This document shows, in pieces, positions 29,199 through 38,579 of a stretch of DNA of 64,000 nt. The translations under genes and the position numbers were made by a program. The stretch is from Phycisphaeraceae bacterium. GTDB taxonomy: Bacteria; Planctomycetota; Phycisphaerae; Phycisphaerales; Phycisphaeraceae. A model generated the notes under the pieces. That model did no database searches. It saw nothing but the letters and a program-made list of their open reading frames with translations, and had not been told where the DNA came from. Positions within the stretch are counted from its first letter, which is position 1; each line of letters starts with the position of its first letter. The stretch lies in assembly GCA_029260595.1 (NCBI GenBank), contig JAJDCY010000024.1, positions 186,001 to 250,000 of the forward strand. The letters run 5' to 3'.

Positions 29199-29330
29199 CT
29201 CACCACCACGCCGCCGTCCCACCAATCCCCCGTGAAATCTTGGCGCAGCCGACGCGGGTCGGTCGATGATTCACAAGCAAGGCGGTCGCTGCATGAGCCG
29301 CGCACGCCCCAAACATGTACCGGAGGTCGA

Positions 29331-32066
29331 ATGCCCCGCAAACGCGTCACACCGCCACCCGCCCGCACACACGCCTACCTCGCGTGGGCGCTGCTCGGCG
29401 GCCTATGGCTGCTCATGGCCGCCGCGCTGATCAGCTACGACCCCGCCGACTGGCCCGGCCACCAAGTCGCCCCGCTCGCGACACAGCCGCACAACTGGGT
29501 CGGCAAGATCGGAGCATTGTTCGCCCACAAGGTCTACACCATGTTCGGCCCCGGCGTGTGGATCGCGATGACCGGCGCGCTCGCGTGGTTAGCCGCCACC
29601 GCGATGGGCCGCAAAGTCAGCCAACTCGCCTTGCGCGCGATCGGCATCGTCGTGATGGCTATAGCGACCAGTGCGCTGCTCAGCTGGACGATCCCCGCAC
29701 AAGCACCGTTCGATCCGCCCGGCGGGTTGTTCTCGCTGCTTGATCGGCCCGAGGGCGCGGGCGGCCTGCTGTCCGTTTACATCAATCAGGAACTCGGCAC
29801 GCGATTCGGTTCACTCGGCACCGCGATCATCCTCGTGGTCGGCTTCTGGCTCGGCATGGTGTTGGCGATGGATCAGGTCGTTGCCGCGATCCCGCGCGCG
29901 CTAGCACGGTTGGCCGTCGCTGTGGCGAACATACGTTGGCCCAAGCCCGTGCTGGTCGGCGGGTTCTCGCGTGCAGCGGGTTTGTTGCGTGACCGCACGA
30001 GCCCCGCCCAACGCGACAAAAAGCCTGCCCGCAGCCGCCGCAACCGCGGTGACCCTGAAGAGCCGATCGACGAAGACGCCGGCGGCCTGGGTGCGGTCGA
30101 GTCATTCGACCCGGACGCGAACCACAAGCGCACGCGCGTTCTCGAAAAGGACGACGAATACGACGCCGAGGAGTACGAGTACGAGGAAGATGACGCCGAG
30201 GAGGTGGACGAGCTTGAGGACGACGAGTTGTCCACTGGAGATGCCCCCGGTGCGTATCTCGCCTCCAAAAAACAGTTCGACCCCGAGGCGCTGCGCGCGA
30301 AGATCAAGCAGTTACCGATCAATTTCTCCCGCCAGGCCGACACCGACGCCGGCGCGACACTCGGTGCCGCGGCAGAGCCCGATCTGACCGGCTACCAGTA
30401 CCCCGGCCTGGACCTGCTCGAAGAAAGCGAAGCCGACTTCAACGAAGAGATCGAAGGCATCGTCCGCGACCAGGCCGTGCAACTCGAAAGCGCAATGCGC
30501 CAGTACCGGATCGAAGGCGAGGTGGTCGGCATCGATTCCGGCCCCGTGATCACCCTGTTCGAGATCCGCCTGGCCCCGGGCACGAAGGTCTCGCGGATCA
30601 ACAGCGTGTCGAGCGACCTTGCCCGTGCACTGCGCGCACAAAACATCCGCGTCGTCCCGAATATGGCCGGCAAGGACACCGTCGGCATCGAGGTTCCGAA
30701 CCTCAAAAAAGAACGCGTCCGCCTCAAAGAGCTCATGACCGCCAATCCCAACGCGGTCCAAAAGATGGCGCTGCCGATGTTTCTCGGCAAGGACGCGTCG
30801 GGCAACCCGCTCGTCGCCGACCTGGCCACCATGCCCCACATGCTCATCGCCGGGACGACCGGCTCGGGCAAGTCGGTTTGCATGAACAGCATCATCATGT
30901 CGTTCATGTACACCAAGCGGCCGAACGAGCTCAAGCTGGTGCTCGTCGACCCCAAGATGGTCGAGATGAGCATGTTCCGCGACATCCCGCACCTGATGTG
31001 CCCGGTCGTCACCGAGATGCCCAAAGCCACCGCGATCCTTGAGTGGGCGACGACGAAGATGGACGAGCGCTACGAGCTGCTAGCCGAAGCCGGTGTCCGC
31101 GACATCGCCGGGTACAACAGCCTCGAGTGGGAGGACCTCAAGGAACGCTTCAGCCCCGCCAACGAAGCCGAAGAGGCCCGTATCCCCAAGCGCCTCCCGT
31201 ACCTCGTGTTCGTGATCGACGAGTTGGCCGACCTGATGATGACCAACAAGGAGGTCGAGGGCTACATCGTCCGATTGGCACAGAAATCGCGCGCGGTCGG
31301 GATGCACCTGATCCTCGCCACGCAGCGGCCACAAGCCAATGTCGTGACCGGGCTGATCAAGTCCAACATGCCGTGTCGCGTGTCGTTCAAGGTCGCATCG
31401 TCGATGGACAGCCGCATCGTGCTTGATCAAAAGGGCGCCGAGTTGCTGCTGGGCCAGGGCGACATGCTTTTCCTGAGCCCGCGCACCAGCAAGCTCGCCC
31501 GCGCACAGGGAACGCTCGTCGACGACTTCGAGATCCGCAAAGCCGTCAAGTTCTTGAAGACCGTCGCCCAGCAACACTTTGAGCCGCAACTCGTGCAGAT
31601 CCGCGGGCCCGGTGCGGGCGGCCTGGACGAGGACCGCGATCCGCTGTTCGACGACGCCGTCGCTGTGGTGCTCGAGACGAATCGTGGCAGTGTCTCGCTG
31701 TTGCAGCGCCGCCTGACGATCGGCTACTCGCGCGCCTCGCGCCTGATCGAGCAGATGGCCGAGGCCGGGATCATCGGCACGTACAAGGGCTCACAGGCCC
31801 GCGAGGTCAATATCTCCGTCGAGGAATGGGAAGCGCTCAAAGCCCAGGCCGAAGCCGACGCGAAAGCCGCCGCCCCCGTCGAAGAAGACCTTGTCGAAGA
31901 TGTCGAGCAGGACGTCGAAGAGGAGCTAGACGACGAGGATGCGGATGAAGAGGAGGAGTATGAGGACGCCGAAGAACTCGCCGAGGGTGAAGAGTATGAG
32001 TATGAGGACGTCGAGGAGGAAGACGACGAAGATGAGGAAGAAGACGCCCCGATCACGCGGGCTTAG
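29331..32066 (+). CDS. ftsK: DNA translocase FtsK/SpoIIIE
   Basis: A septum-located DNA pump that clears the chromosome termini during division. The 911-residue protein has four membrane helices in the first 190 residues, a linker, and a motor domain with FEIRLAPGTKVSRI and Walker A GTTGSGKSVCMN (near residue 510). A C-terminal gamma winged helix follows (SVSLLQRRLTIGYSRASRLI, near 785). Two extremely acidic stretches are unusual: about residues 255-305 (Glu/Asp/Tyr-rich) and the last 60 residues. GGAGGT just before the ATG at 29331 sets the start. The linker is short compared with E. coli FtsK. Confidence 0.95.
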   Translation: MPRKRVTPPPARTHAYLAWALLGGLWLLMAAALISYDPADWPGHQVAPLATQPHNWVGKIGALFAHKVYTMFGPGVWIAMTGALAWLAATAMGRKVSQLALRAIGIVVMAIATSALLSWTIPAQAPFDPPGGLFSLLDRPEGAGGLLSVYINQELGTRFGSLGTAIILVVGFWLGMVLAMDQVVAAIPRALARLAVAVANIRWPKPVLVGGFSRAAGLLRDRTSPAQRDKKPARSRRNRGDPEEPIDEDAGGLGAVESFDPDANHKRTRVLEKDDEYDAEEYEYEEDDAEEVDELEDDELSTGDAPGAYLASKKQFDPEALRAKIKQLPINFSRQADTDAGATLGAAAEPDLTGYQYPGLDLLEESEADFNEEIEGIVRDQAVQLESAMRQYRIEGEVVGIDSGPVITLFEIRLAPGTKVSRINSVSSDLARALRAQNIRVVPNMAGKDTVGIEVPNLKKERVRLKELMTANPNAVQKMALPMFLGKDASGNPLVADLATMPHMLIAGTTGSGKSVCMNSIIMSFMYTKRPNELKLVLVDPKMVEMSMFRDIPHLMCPVVTEMPKATAILEWATTKMDERYELLAEAGVRDIAGYNSLEWEDLKERFSPANEAEEARIPKRLPYLVFVIDELADLMMTNKEVEGYIVRLAQKSRAVGMHLILATQRPQANVVTGLIKSNMPCRVSFKVASSMDSRIVLDQKGAELLLGQGDMLFLSPRTSKLARAQGTLVDDFEIRKAVKFLKTVAQQHFEPQLVQIRGPGAGGLDEDRDPLFDDAVAVVLETNRGSVSLLQRRLTIGYSRASRLIEQMAEAGIIGTYKGSQAREVNISVEEWEALKAQAEADAKAAAPVEEDLVEDVEQDVEEELDDEDADEEEEYEDAEELAEGEEYEYEDVEEEDDEDEEEDAPITRA

Positions 32067-32102
32067 CGCTTCACCCGCACCGGTTACTACGTGATCCGTC
32101 AG

Positions 32103-33410
32103 CTACGAGATATCAGAAACGGTCGGCCGTCGATCGGATCGCAATGCCGACGATTCTTGGCGGTCGCCGCCAATCGCGTCAGCAGCGATGTATCGCCGTA
32201 CTAGCCGCGCAGACAACCGGCATAGCAATTCATAACAGTTTGTTTGTGCAAGTTCTGCCAGCCGCGGCAGCGAACACGCCGACTGCGGCGAGTGGCTGAT
32301 CAGCTCGACCTCGGTATCGACCCCGCCGGTGCGCTCGCCGCCGCCCGCGCAATCCGTTAGATCAATCACGATCTGGTTCATGCTGACCCGCCCCAGGACC
32401 GGCGCAACGCCGCATACCTCACCCTGCGCGTCGAGCACGCCCACCGACGACCGATTACTCAATGCCAGCGGATACCCATCCGCGTACCCCACCGGCACCA
32501 CGCCGAGCACACTGTCGCGTACGAGCTGGTGCGAGCATCCGTAACCCACCGCGGCACCACGTGCGAACCGCCCGACATGGTTGACCCGGCTAAGCCATCG
32601 CACCACCGGCAGCAGGCCCGGCGCGGCCGCGTTCTTAGGATCGTCCACGATCAACCCCGGCCCATACCCAAGCAACCCGAGCCCAACGCGGACCATCCCG
32701 TAGTGCAACGCCGCGCCGCGCAGCGTCCCAAATGTGTTCGCCAGGTGAACGGTCACGTCAGGCGCGATACCGTCGCGGTGCTTCTCTAGAAAGTCGTTGA
32801 GCCGCGCCGATTGCTCGTTCGCAAATGCCGCATCCTCGTCCGCTGTCGCCAGGTGTGACATCACCCCAGCCAGCCGCACCCCCTTCATCCCGGCAACACA
32901 CGTTATCTGCTCACCCGCGTCGTGCTCATCCATCCCCGACCGGCTCATCCCCGTGTCGAGATACACATGCACCGGCACGCGGCAGCCAAGCGCTCGCCCG
33001 ATCCCGTCGGCCTGCTCAAGCTGCGTCGGATCATGAATCGTCAGGTGTAACCGCCCGGCCGCGACCGTGGGCACCAGCGGATCAGCCGAGTCAAGATCAC
33101 GCAACGGCATCAGCAGCAGGATCGGTTGTTCAATCCCGATCTCGACCAGCGTCTGTGCCTCAGCCGGCGAGTCGACCGCAAACATGTCGACGCTCGCCGT
33201 CTCATCACCGTCCGCGCTCGCCAAACACTGCGCGACCGCTTCAACGCCCAGCCCGTACGCATCGGCTTTCACCACCGCACACAGTCGCGGTACCGTCCGC
33301 CGCACATCGCTCGGTTGCAACACCGCCCGCAGCGCCCGCACATTCGCTCGGACTCGTGAGAGATCAATTTCCAGCCAACTGCTGTCGCTGCGGCGCGGGT
33401 GGGTGTGCAT
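32103..33410 (-). CDS. alr: Alanine racemase
   Basis: A PLP enzyme making D-alanine for peptidoglycan; 435 residues, somewhat longer than usual (360-390) because of loops and a C-terminal tail. The PLP lysine is in VVKADAYGLG near residue 49, the substrate-binding stretch is YLDTGMSRSGM, the catalytic tyrosine region is AVGYGCSH, and GRVSMNQIVIDLT follows. The N-terminus (SWLEIDLSRVRANVRAL) fits the family, so the ATG at 33410 is credible although no good ribosome-binding site is visible. It converges with ftsK and is divergent from the helicase. Together with UppP it shows a normal peptidoglycan pathway, of interest for a planctomycete. Confidence 0.95.
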   Translation of the reverse strand: MHTHPRRSDSSWLEIDLSRVRANVRALRAVLQPSDVRRTVPRLCAVVKADAYGLGVEAVAQCLASADGDETASVDMFAVDSPAEAQTLVEIGIEQPILLLMPLRDLDSADPLVPTVAAGRLHLTIHDPTQLEQADGIGRALGCRVPVHVYLDTGMSRSGMDEHDAGEQITCVAGMKGVRLAGVMSHLATADEDAAFANEQSARLNDFLEKHRDGIAPDVTVHLANTFGTLRGAALHYGMVRVGLGLLGYGPGLIVDDPKNAAAPGLLPVVRWLSRVNHVGRFARGAAVGYGCSHQLVRDSVLGVVPVGYADGYPLALSNRSSVGVLDAQGEVCGVAPVLGRVSMNQIVIDLTDCAGGGERTGGVDTEVELISHSPQSACSLPRLAELAQTNCYELLCRLSARLVRRYIAADAIGGDRQESSALRSDRRPTVSDIS

Positions 33411-33596
33411 AGCGGTAGGGGGGGGTGGTCATCCGTTCGCGGTGTTTTGTCGCATCATAGCCGACCGGGTAGCATATCGGGCCTGTAGGAGGTGAGGGCC
33501 CGTTAGCCGAGTTCTCATGGCGATGACAACGCAACCTCCCGGTGGGTACGCCCACCGATCCGGGTCCGGCCAGGACGGCCGCGGCCTACCCTCCAT

Positions 33597-34955
33597 GTGA
33601 GCCAACACCCGATGAGCGACATCTTTAATCAGACCACCCGGTTTGCCGACTTGGGCCTGCGCGACAGCGTGCTCAAGGGCATCACCGAAGCCGGCTTCGA
33701 GTACCCGACCGACATCCAGGCCAGGCTCATCCCCGTCGTCCTCGCCGGCAAGGACGCGCTCGGCCAGGCCAAAACCGGCACGGGCAAGACCGCCTCGTTC
33801 GGCCTGCCTTTGTTGTCCCTGGCCGATCCGAACACCGCGATGCAGGCCCTCGTGCTCGTCCCCACGCGCGAACTCGCCGTGCAGGTCGCTCGCGAGCTCG
33901 ACGACCTGGGCAAGCACACACCCATCCGCACCACCTGCATCATCGGCGGCGAGTCGATGCGCGAGCAGTCCGACTCGGTCAAGCAGGGCGGCCACATCAT
34001 CGTCGGCACGCCCGGCCGCGTCATGGATATGCAAAGCCGCCGTGAGATTCACTTTCGCGACATGCGGTTCGCCATCCTCGACGAGGTCGACCGCATGCTC
34101 GACATCGGATTCCGCGATGACATCCGCAAGATCCTCAAACTCTTCAAGTCCGATCACCAAACCATCTTCGTCTCCGCTACGATCAGCGACGATATCGAGC
34201 GACTCGCCCGCAGCTTCATGCGCCCCGACGCCGAGAAGATCACGACCACCTCCGGCTCGCTGACGGTTTCGCTCGTTGATCAGAAGCACCTGTCCGTCGA
34301 GCCGTGGGACAAGCGATCCCTGTTGCTGCACCTGCTCAAACACGAAGACCCGGACACGACGCTGGTCTTTTGTCGTACCAAAGCCACCGTCCACAACGTC
34401 ACCCGCTACCTGCGCGACAAGGGCATCAACGCCAAAGAGATCCACGGCGACCTCGCCCAGACCAAACGCAACAACGTCATGTCGTCGATGCGAAAGGGCA
34501 CGCTTGATGTGCTCGTCGCGTCCGACCTGGCCGCACGCGGGCTGGACATCGACCACATCTCGCACGTGATCAACTACGACCTGCCCGAAGACCCCGAGGT
34601 CTACATCCACCGCATCGGCCGCACGGCCCGCGCCGGCCGGCGCGGCATCGCCTGGGCGTTCGTCAGCTCCGACCAGGGCCAGTTGCTCACCGAGATCGAG
34701 AAACTCGCCGGCGTCGAGATCGAAAAAATGGACTACCCCGACTTCACCCCCGGCCCCGTCCCCGCCGACGTTGCCAACGAGCGCAAAAAGGTCGAGCGCA
34801 AAGCCCCGATGGAAACCCTCGCCGCCCGCTCCAAGCCGGCCGTCGCCGAAGGCATCAGCCAGGACGACCTCGCCGCCATGTTCCCCAACGGCGTCATCCC
34901 CAAGTCGCTACCGCGGCGGACGCTGGGCACGAAGTTCCGGTCAAGACGCGGGTAG
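33597..34955 (+). CDS. DEAD-box-family ATP-dependent RNA helicase (RhlE-like, DEVD motif)
   Basis: A 452-residue RNA helicase with the full superfamily-2 motif set: Q-motif region (GFEYPTDIQARLIPVVL), motif I AKTGTGKT, PTRELA, TPGR, motif II DEVD instead of DEAD, SATIS, and HRIGRTARAGRRG. It likely unwinds structured RNA in ribosome assembly or mRNA decay. The C-terminal extension of about 75 residues is Lys/Pro/Ala-rich and ends RRTLGTKFRSRRG, a basic RNA-binding-type tail. The GTG at 33597 is used; ATG at 33612 is equally possible, as neither has a Shine-Dalgarno sequence. Confidence 0.93.
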   Translation: MSQHPMSDIFNQTTRFADLGLRDSVLKGITEAGFEYPTDIQARLIPVVLAGKDALGQAKTGTGKTASFGLPLLSLADPNTAMQALVLVPTRELAVQVARELDDLGKHTPIRTTCIIGGESMREQSDSVKQGGHIIVGTPGRVMDMQSRREIHFRDMRFAILDEVDRMLDIGFRDDIRKILKLFKSDHQTIFVSATISDDIERLARSFMRPDAEKITTTSGSLTVSLVDQKHLSVEPWDKRSLLLHLLKHEDPDTTLVFCRTKATVHNVTRYLRDKGINAKEIHGDLAQTKRNNVMSSMRKGTLDVLVASDLAARGLDIDHISHVINYDLPEDPEVYIHRIGRTARAGRRGIAWAFVSSDQGQLLTEIEKLAGVEIEKMDYPDFTPGPVPADVANERKKVERKAPMETLAARSKPAVAEGISQDDLAAMFPNGVIPKSLPRRTLGTKFRSRRG

Positions 34956-35043
34956 AGCGCCCAACGCTAGCTGGCTTGTGCAGGTAACCCAGTTCAGCAA
35001 GCGCCCCGCGTTAACAGGATCTCGCTATCAGATCTTGATCGCG

Positions 35044-35982
35044 TTAGCGCTGGATATAGCCGGGCGCCCGGTCGTCGCATGACAGTTGTTGATGGGTCTC
35101 GACCATCCGCTCGACCACGGCGTCGATCGAGTCGGTGGGGGCCGCGACGAACAAGTCGGCAGCGAGTTTGCCCTTGTCTTCCCAGAGCGCGGTATCGATG
35201 GCGCGGTCGTGAAGTACCTCGAGTACGCCGCGTCGCTCGTCGTCACTGGCGAAGTTGCGCTGCGGCAGGCACACACCCGGCACCTGGCGGAACGCGTAGC
35301 CGTTCGACTCGAAGCAGTCGCCGATCGATTCGCTGTCGAACATCCGCAGGATCGTCATGACGGCGATGGGGCCAAACGAGCCGGAGTGGGATTTGCCTAG
35401 GTCGGCGAGCACCCAGTCCAAGGTGCGCTCGGTGACGTAGCCGATGGCCCCGGTGCTCATCAGCAGATTGCACCCGCGGAACCATTGCCGGTTGCTGGGA
35501 CTGGGGGATTCTCCGGCTTCAAAGTTCTTGGCCAAGCCGCCGTCGAGCAGCCCGGCATCGACGGCAAATCGAATCGCCTGTCGGGAACTATCCAGGCCAA
35601 CGCAGCGGACGTCGTACCCGGGGGGGGTCACGTTGAGCCACTGACGGGTCGCTTCGCACGCCGCGCCGTAAGCCATCGGCGCCCTCGAACCGAAAAACGC
35701 GACCAACTCGTCAAAGCCACAGTTGTACTTCACAAACGCCGAGCCGATCCCGTAGGAACACCCCACATCCAGCAACTGAGTTGGCCAAGCGAGGCCATTC
35801 TGCTCTTGAATCAGATCGACAGCCGCGCAGCAGTAAGGCCGCGCCCGCTCGCCGATCTCGTAACCCGTCTCAGCCATCGTGGCGATGTATGCGTGCGGCG
35901 TCGGGGCCGTATACACGCTGTCAAAGTCGGCTTTCGCCTCATTTTCGGAGGTGAACGTCTGCGCGGCTTCGAGTGTACTCAT
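35044..35982 (-). CDS. Class I SAM-dependent methyltransferase-like protein
   Basis: A 312-residue protein with a SAM-binding motif I (LLDVGCSYGIGSAFVKY, about residues 69-85), an acidic loop after strand 2 (VRCVGLDSSRQAI) and a post-motif stretch (NLLMSTGAIGYVTERTLDWV). The rest does not match a subfamily I can name, so the substrate is unknown. Its start overlaps the stop of the MarR gene by four bases, so the regulator and methyltransferase are cotranscribed and coupled. Confidence 0.75.
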   Translation of the reverse strand: MSTLEAAQTFTSENEAKADFDSVYTAPTPHAYIATMAETGYEIGERARPYCCAAVDLIQEQNGLAWPTQLLDVGCSYGIGSAFVKYNCGFDELVAFFGSRAPMAYGAACEATRQWLNVTPPGYDVRCVGLDSSRQAIRFAVDAGLLDGGLAKNFEAGESPSPSNRQWFRGCNLLMSTGAIGYVTERTLDWVLADLGKSHSGSFGPIAVMTILRMFDSESIGDCFESNGYAFRQVPGVCLPQRNFASDDERRGVLEVLHDRAIDTALWEDKGKLAADLFVAAPTDSIDAVVERMVETHQQLSCDDRAPGYIQR

Positions 35983-36548
35983 GCTATCGATAGCTCCTTC
36001 GTTGGCTCAGCGCTTGTGCCGGCCTCGCGGGAAGGCGCGATCGGCCCGGATTCGAGTAGCGGAGCCGCGTCGAGCTGGTCGGCTTCCATCAGCCCCACCA
36101 CTCGCTCGAGCGCGGCCGCGATCGAAAATTGTTCGTCTGTCGGTAGCCGCTCGATCGATCCGGCCAACGTATCTTGCAACGGCGATGGCGCGGTCTCGAC
36201 CAGACGCCGGCCATCTGGTGTTAGCCACAAATTCACAACCCGCCGGTCGGTCGTGTTGCGTTCACGTCGCACCAGTCCTTTGCTTTCCAGCCGGTCGAGG
36301 ATACCGATCACCGTGGCCGTACTGAGCGACACGCTCTTGGCAACTTCACTGGACCGGGCCGGTTCGCACTCACTCACCGCCAGGAGGCAAACCAGCTGCG
36401 GCGTGGTGATCTGGTGGCCGGTCATCAGCTTGCGTGAGTGCAGGTCCACCGCTCGGATGATGCGGCGGATGGCTCGCAAGATCCGCGTGTCGGCCGCCGC
36501 CGGATCCTGTTCACCCAACACCGCAACCCCGGGTTGTTGATCAACCAT
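35979..36548 (-). CDS. MarR-family transcriptional regulator
   Basis: A 189-residue winged-helix regulator. The recognition region is ITTPQLVCLLAVSECEPARS then SEVAKSVSLSTATVIGILDR, followed by the wing GLVRRERNTTDRRVVNLWLT, which contains the DRR signature. A helical C-terminal part of about 50 residues extends beyond the usual 140-150 residue length. MarR proteins are dimeric, usually ligand-responsive repressors acting on their own operon; here that is the downstream methyltransferase gene. The ATG at 36548 is favoured over GTG at 36557. The 227-base space upstream holds no other gene. Confidence 0.88.
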   Translation of the reverse strand: MVDQQPGVAVLGEQDPAAADTRILRAIRRIIRAVDLHSRKLMTGHQITTPQLVCLLAVSECEPARSSEVAKSVSLSTATVIGILDRLESKGLVRRERNTTDRRVVNLWLTPDGRRLVETAPSPLQDTLAGSIERLPTDEQFSIAAALERVVGLMEADQLDAAPLLESGPIAPSREAGTSAEPTKELSIA

Positions 36549-36775
36549 CTTTGCCACTTACGCCGTATGTCCGATAGGTCGCGTGCTCAATATAGGCAGT
36601 CAAAAGATTCGAGCACTAATCATTTGAGCCCGAATTGTATAGCCAGCTCGCTCTCCGTCAACGCCTGATGGCAACGCGTGCCGCCCATTGACCCCGCCCA
36701 GGGGTCGTCGACAGGGTCTGTCGGGCTGGCCGATGCGCTGTTAAGTATTGAATGAGGTTGTGGTTGCCTTAGGCG

Positions 36776-37441
36776 TTAGCCCTTGGCACGGATTACCATC
36801 CCTGCCATCGCCGCACCCACCAGATTCGCCACCAAGTCCCAACCCGTGTTGACGTACCCACCCACATTCGTCTCCGGCACAAGCAGCACCGCAAAGAACT
36901 CGACAACCTCGTTCAAGGCTCCGAATCCGAGCCCGGCCGCGGCGCACAAAACCATCAGGCCGAACGTTGGGCGGATCGGCTTGTCGTGGGTAGCGAGTAT
37001 CTGTCGCAGCACCAGCCAGCACACCCACGTGGTTACGCCGAACCCATAGGCGTGGACGACGTGGTCATACTTCAGGTAGTCCGGGATCAGCCACAGACTG
37101 TAGAGGACGTGAGTGTCGCCGTTGATCGGCCAACTCTCGGGCACCGCGACCAGCCCGCCGGCCATGTGGGCCAGCCCCCAGATCGTCAGGGCCCACAGCG
37201 CAGCCAGTGTCATGCCAAGTCGCCGCCGCAGCGTCCACACCACCGCGATCAGGAAAACCATGACCCCGATGTAGAAGACGAACTCGCGGTTGCCCGTCTT
37301 CGCCGCGGCGACGATCGCGGCGCCGAGGTACCCCAGTGTGAACACGACCAGCGGCCACACCGGCCCACTTGGCCCGGGCGTGTTCGGCGGCGATGCGGTC
37401 GGCGGGGTAGAACGCGCGGTGTCCATCGCTCTATCCATCAT
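36776..37441 (-). CDS. DUF2238/YjdF-like multi-helix membrane protein
   Basis: A 221-residue inner-membrane protein with about six helices. Conserved-looking polar residues within helices (YDHVVHAYGFGVTTW, GALNEVVEFFAVLL, VNTGWDLVANLVGA) resemble the DUF2238/YjdF group, of unknown function; the assignment is from the spacing of these motifs only. Tandem ATGs occur at 37441 and 37438; GGGGGA lies about 6 bases upstream. It is divergent from atpG, with 65 bases between them. Confidence 0.65.
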   Translation of the reverse strand: MMDRAMDTARSTPPTASPPNTPGPSGPVWPLVVFTLGYLGAAIVAAAKTGNREFVFYIGVMVFLIAVVWTLRRRLGMTLAALWALTIWGLAHMAGGLVAVPESWPINGDTHVLYSLWLIPDYLKYDHVVHAYGFGVTTWVCWLVLRQILATHDKPIRPTFGLMVLCAAAGLGFGALNEVVEFFAVLLVPETNVGGYVNTGWDLVANLVGAAMAGMVIRAKG

Positions 37442-37506
37442 GGTCGTCCCCCAATCAGGTAGCGTGATTGCCCGTTGTGGATCAGCCGCTATGATTCTAC
37501 CTCTAT

Positions 37507-38424
37507 ATGGGCAAGACTCAGGAAATCAAGGGCCGGATGAAGGCCGTCGCCAGCATCAAACGCATCACCAAGACGATGCAGATGATCGCCACCGCCAAGT
37601 TCCAGGCCTCGCAGCGGCCCGCGATGGCCGCACGCCCATACACCGAGAAAATTGCCGAGCTGGTCGGCGAACTGACAGCCGCGGCCGGCGCCGGTGGGGG
37701 GGCCGGGGATGGTGATGCAGCCGGCGGCTTCGACCACCCTCTGCTACGAACCACCGCCAAGAACAACGGCCGCCAACTCCTGCTCGTGTTGTCCTCCAAC
37801 CGCGGCATGTGCGGTGCCTACAACGCCAACATCCTCCGCACCGCCAACGCGTTCCTCAAAGACCACGCCGAGCAGGACGTCGATATCGAGGTCGTCGGCA
37901 AGAAAGCCGTCTCCTACTTCCGCTTCGTCGGGACCGAGATCCAGGCCCATCACAGCCACATCACCGACACTCCCGACGCCGACGACGTGCACCGCCTGGC
38001 CGACGGGTACATGGAGCAGTTCCTCGCCGGCAAGTATGACGCGGTGTCGGTGGTATATATGGCCTACGAATCCGCGTCACGCCAAAAGCCAACCGTCGTG
38101 CGGCTGCTGCCGATGGAACTACCACAAGCAGACGAAGCCGACGACACCACCACCGCGACGACCACCGCCGACTACGACTTTTCACCCGAGCCGGCCGAGC
38201 TGCTCGGCGACCTGTTGCCGCTGACTGTCCGCGTACGGCTACTGCAGTGTTTCCGCGAGGGCGTTGTCAGCGAGCACATCGCACGGATGGTCGCGATGAA
38301 GTCCGCGACCGACGCCGCCGGCAAGATGGGCAAGCAACTAACACGCACTTACAACCGCGCCCGACAGGCCGCGATTACCACAGAACTATCCGAGATTATC
38401 AGCGGTGCGGCTGCGCTCGAATAA
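37507..38424 (+). CDS. atpG: ATP synthase gamma subunit
   Basis: The central rotor shaft of F1. The 305-residue protein shows the N-terminal coiled-coil helix (EIKGRMKAVASIKRITKTMQ), the SSNRGMCGAYNANI stretch and the C-terminal helix (EHIARMVAMKSATDAAGKM, then LTRTYNRARQAAITTELSEI). Two loops are longer than usual: Gly/Ala-rich near residues 60-75 and Asp/Thr-rich near 210-225. It lies before atpB-E-F-H-A instead of after atpA, and 155 bases with a separate promoter follow, so it is probably its own unit. TATGAT lies 11 bases before the ATG and there is no Shine-Dalgarno sequence, hence a very short leader. Confidence 0.93.
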   Translation: MGKTQEIKGRMKAVASIKRITKTMQMIATAKFQASQRPAMAARPYTEKIAELVGELTAAAGAGGGAGDGDAAGGFDHPLLRTTAKNNGRQLLLVLSSNRGMCGAYNANILRTANAFLKDHAEQDVDIEVVGKKAVSYFRFVGTEIQAHHSHITDTPDADDVHRLADGYMEQFLAGKYDAVSVVYMAYESASRQKPTVVRLLPMELPQADEADDTTTATTTADYDFSPEPAELLGDLLPLTVRVRLLQCFREGVVSEHIARMVAMKSATDAAGKMGKQLTRTYNRARQAAITTELSEIISGAAALE

Positions 38425-38462
38425 CACGCGCAGCGCAAGCAGTACAACGCACGGCCGAGGGT

Positions 38463-38490
38463 TTGACACTCGATGCATACCCGTTACTGT
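38463..38490 (+). promoter_or_regulatory. Promoter for the atpZ/I-B-E-F-H-A operon
   Basis: A perfect TTGACA at 38463-38468, a 16-base spacer and TACTGT at 38485-38490, in the space between atpG and the atpZ/I-like gene. It would leave a leader of about 80 bases before the GTG at 38580. Confidence 0.5.
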
Positions 38491-38579
38491 CTCCCGTGTT
38501 GAGCCGCTGTTTCCGGGGCGAACTCGCCCAACACACTCGCCGGGACCGGTTAGCAGGTTCGGCTTCGCGGAGGACACGC

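Noticed and set aside
33429-34610. 393-codon minus-strand open frame opposite the RNA helicase
   Set aside because: Shadow of the helicase reading frame; composition Val/Asp/Gly-rich with no motif.
36585-36629. GCTCAA...TTGAGC inverted pair upstream of the MarR gene as operator
   Set aside because: The arms are only six bases and 33 nt apart, too weak for a MarR site.
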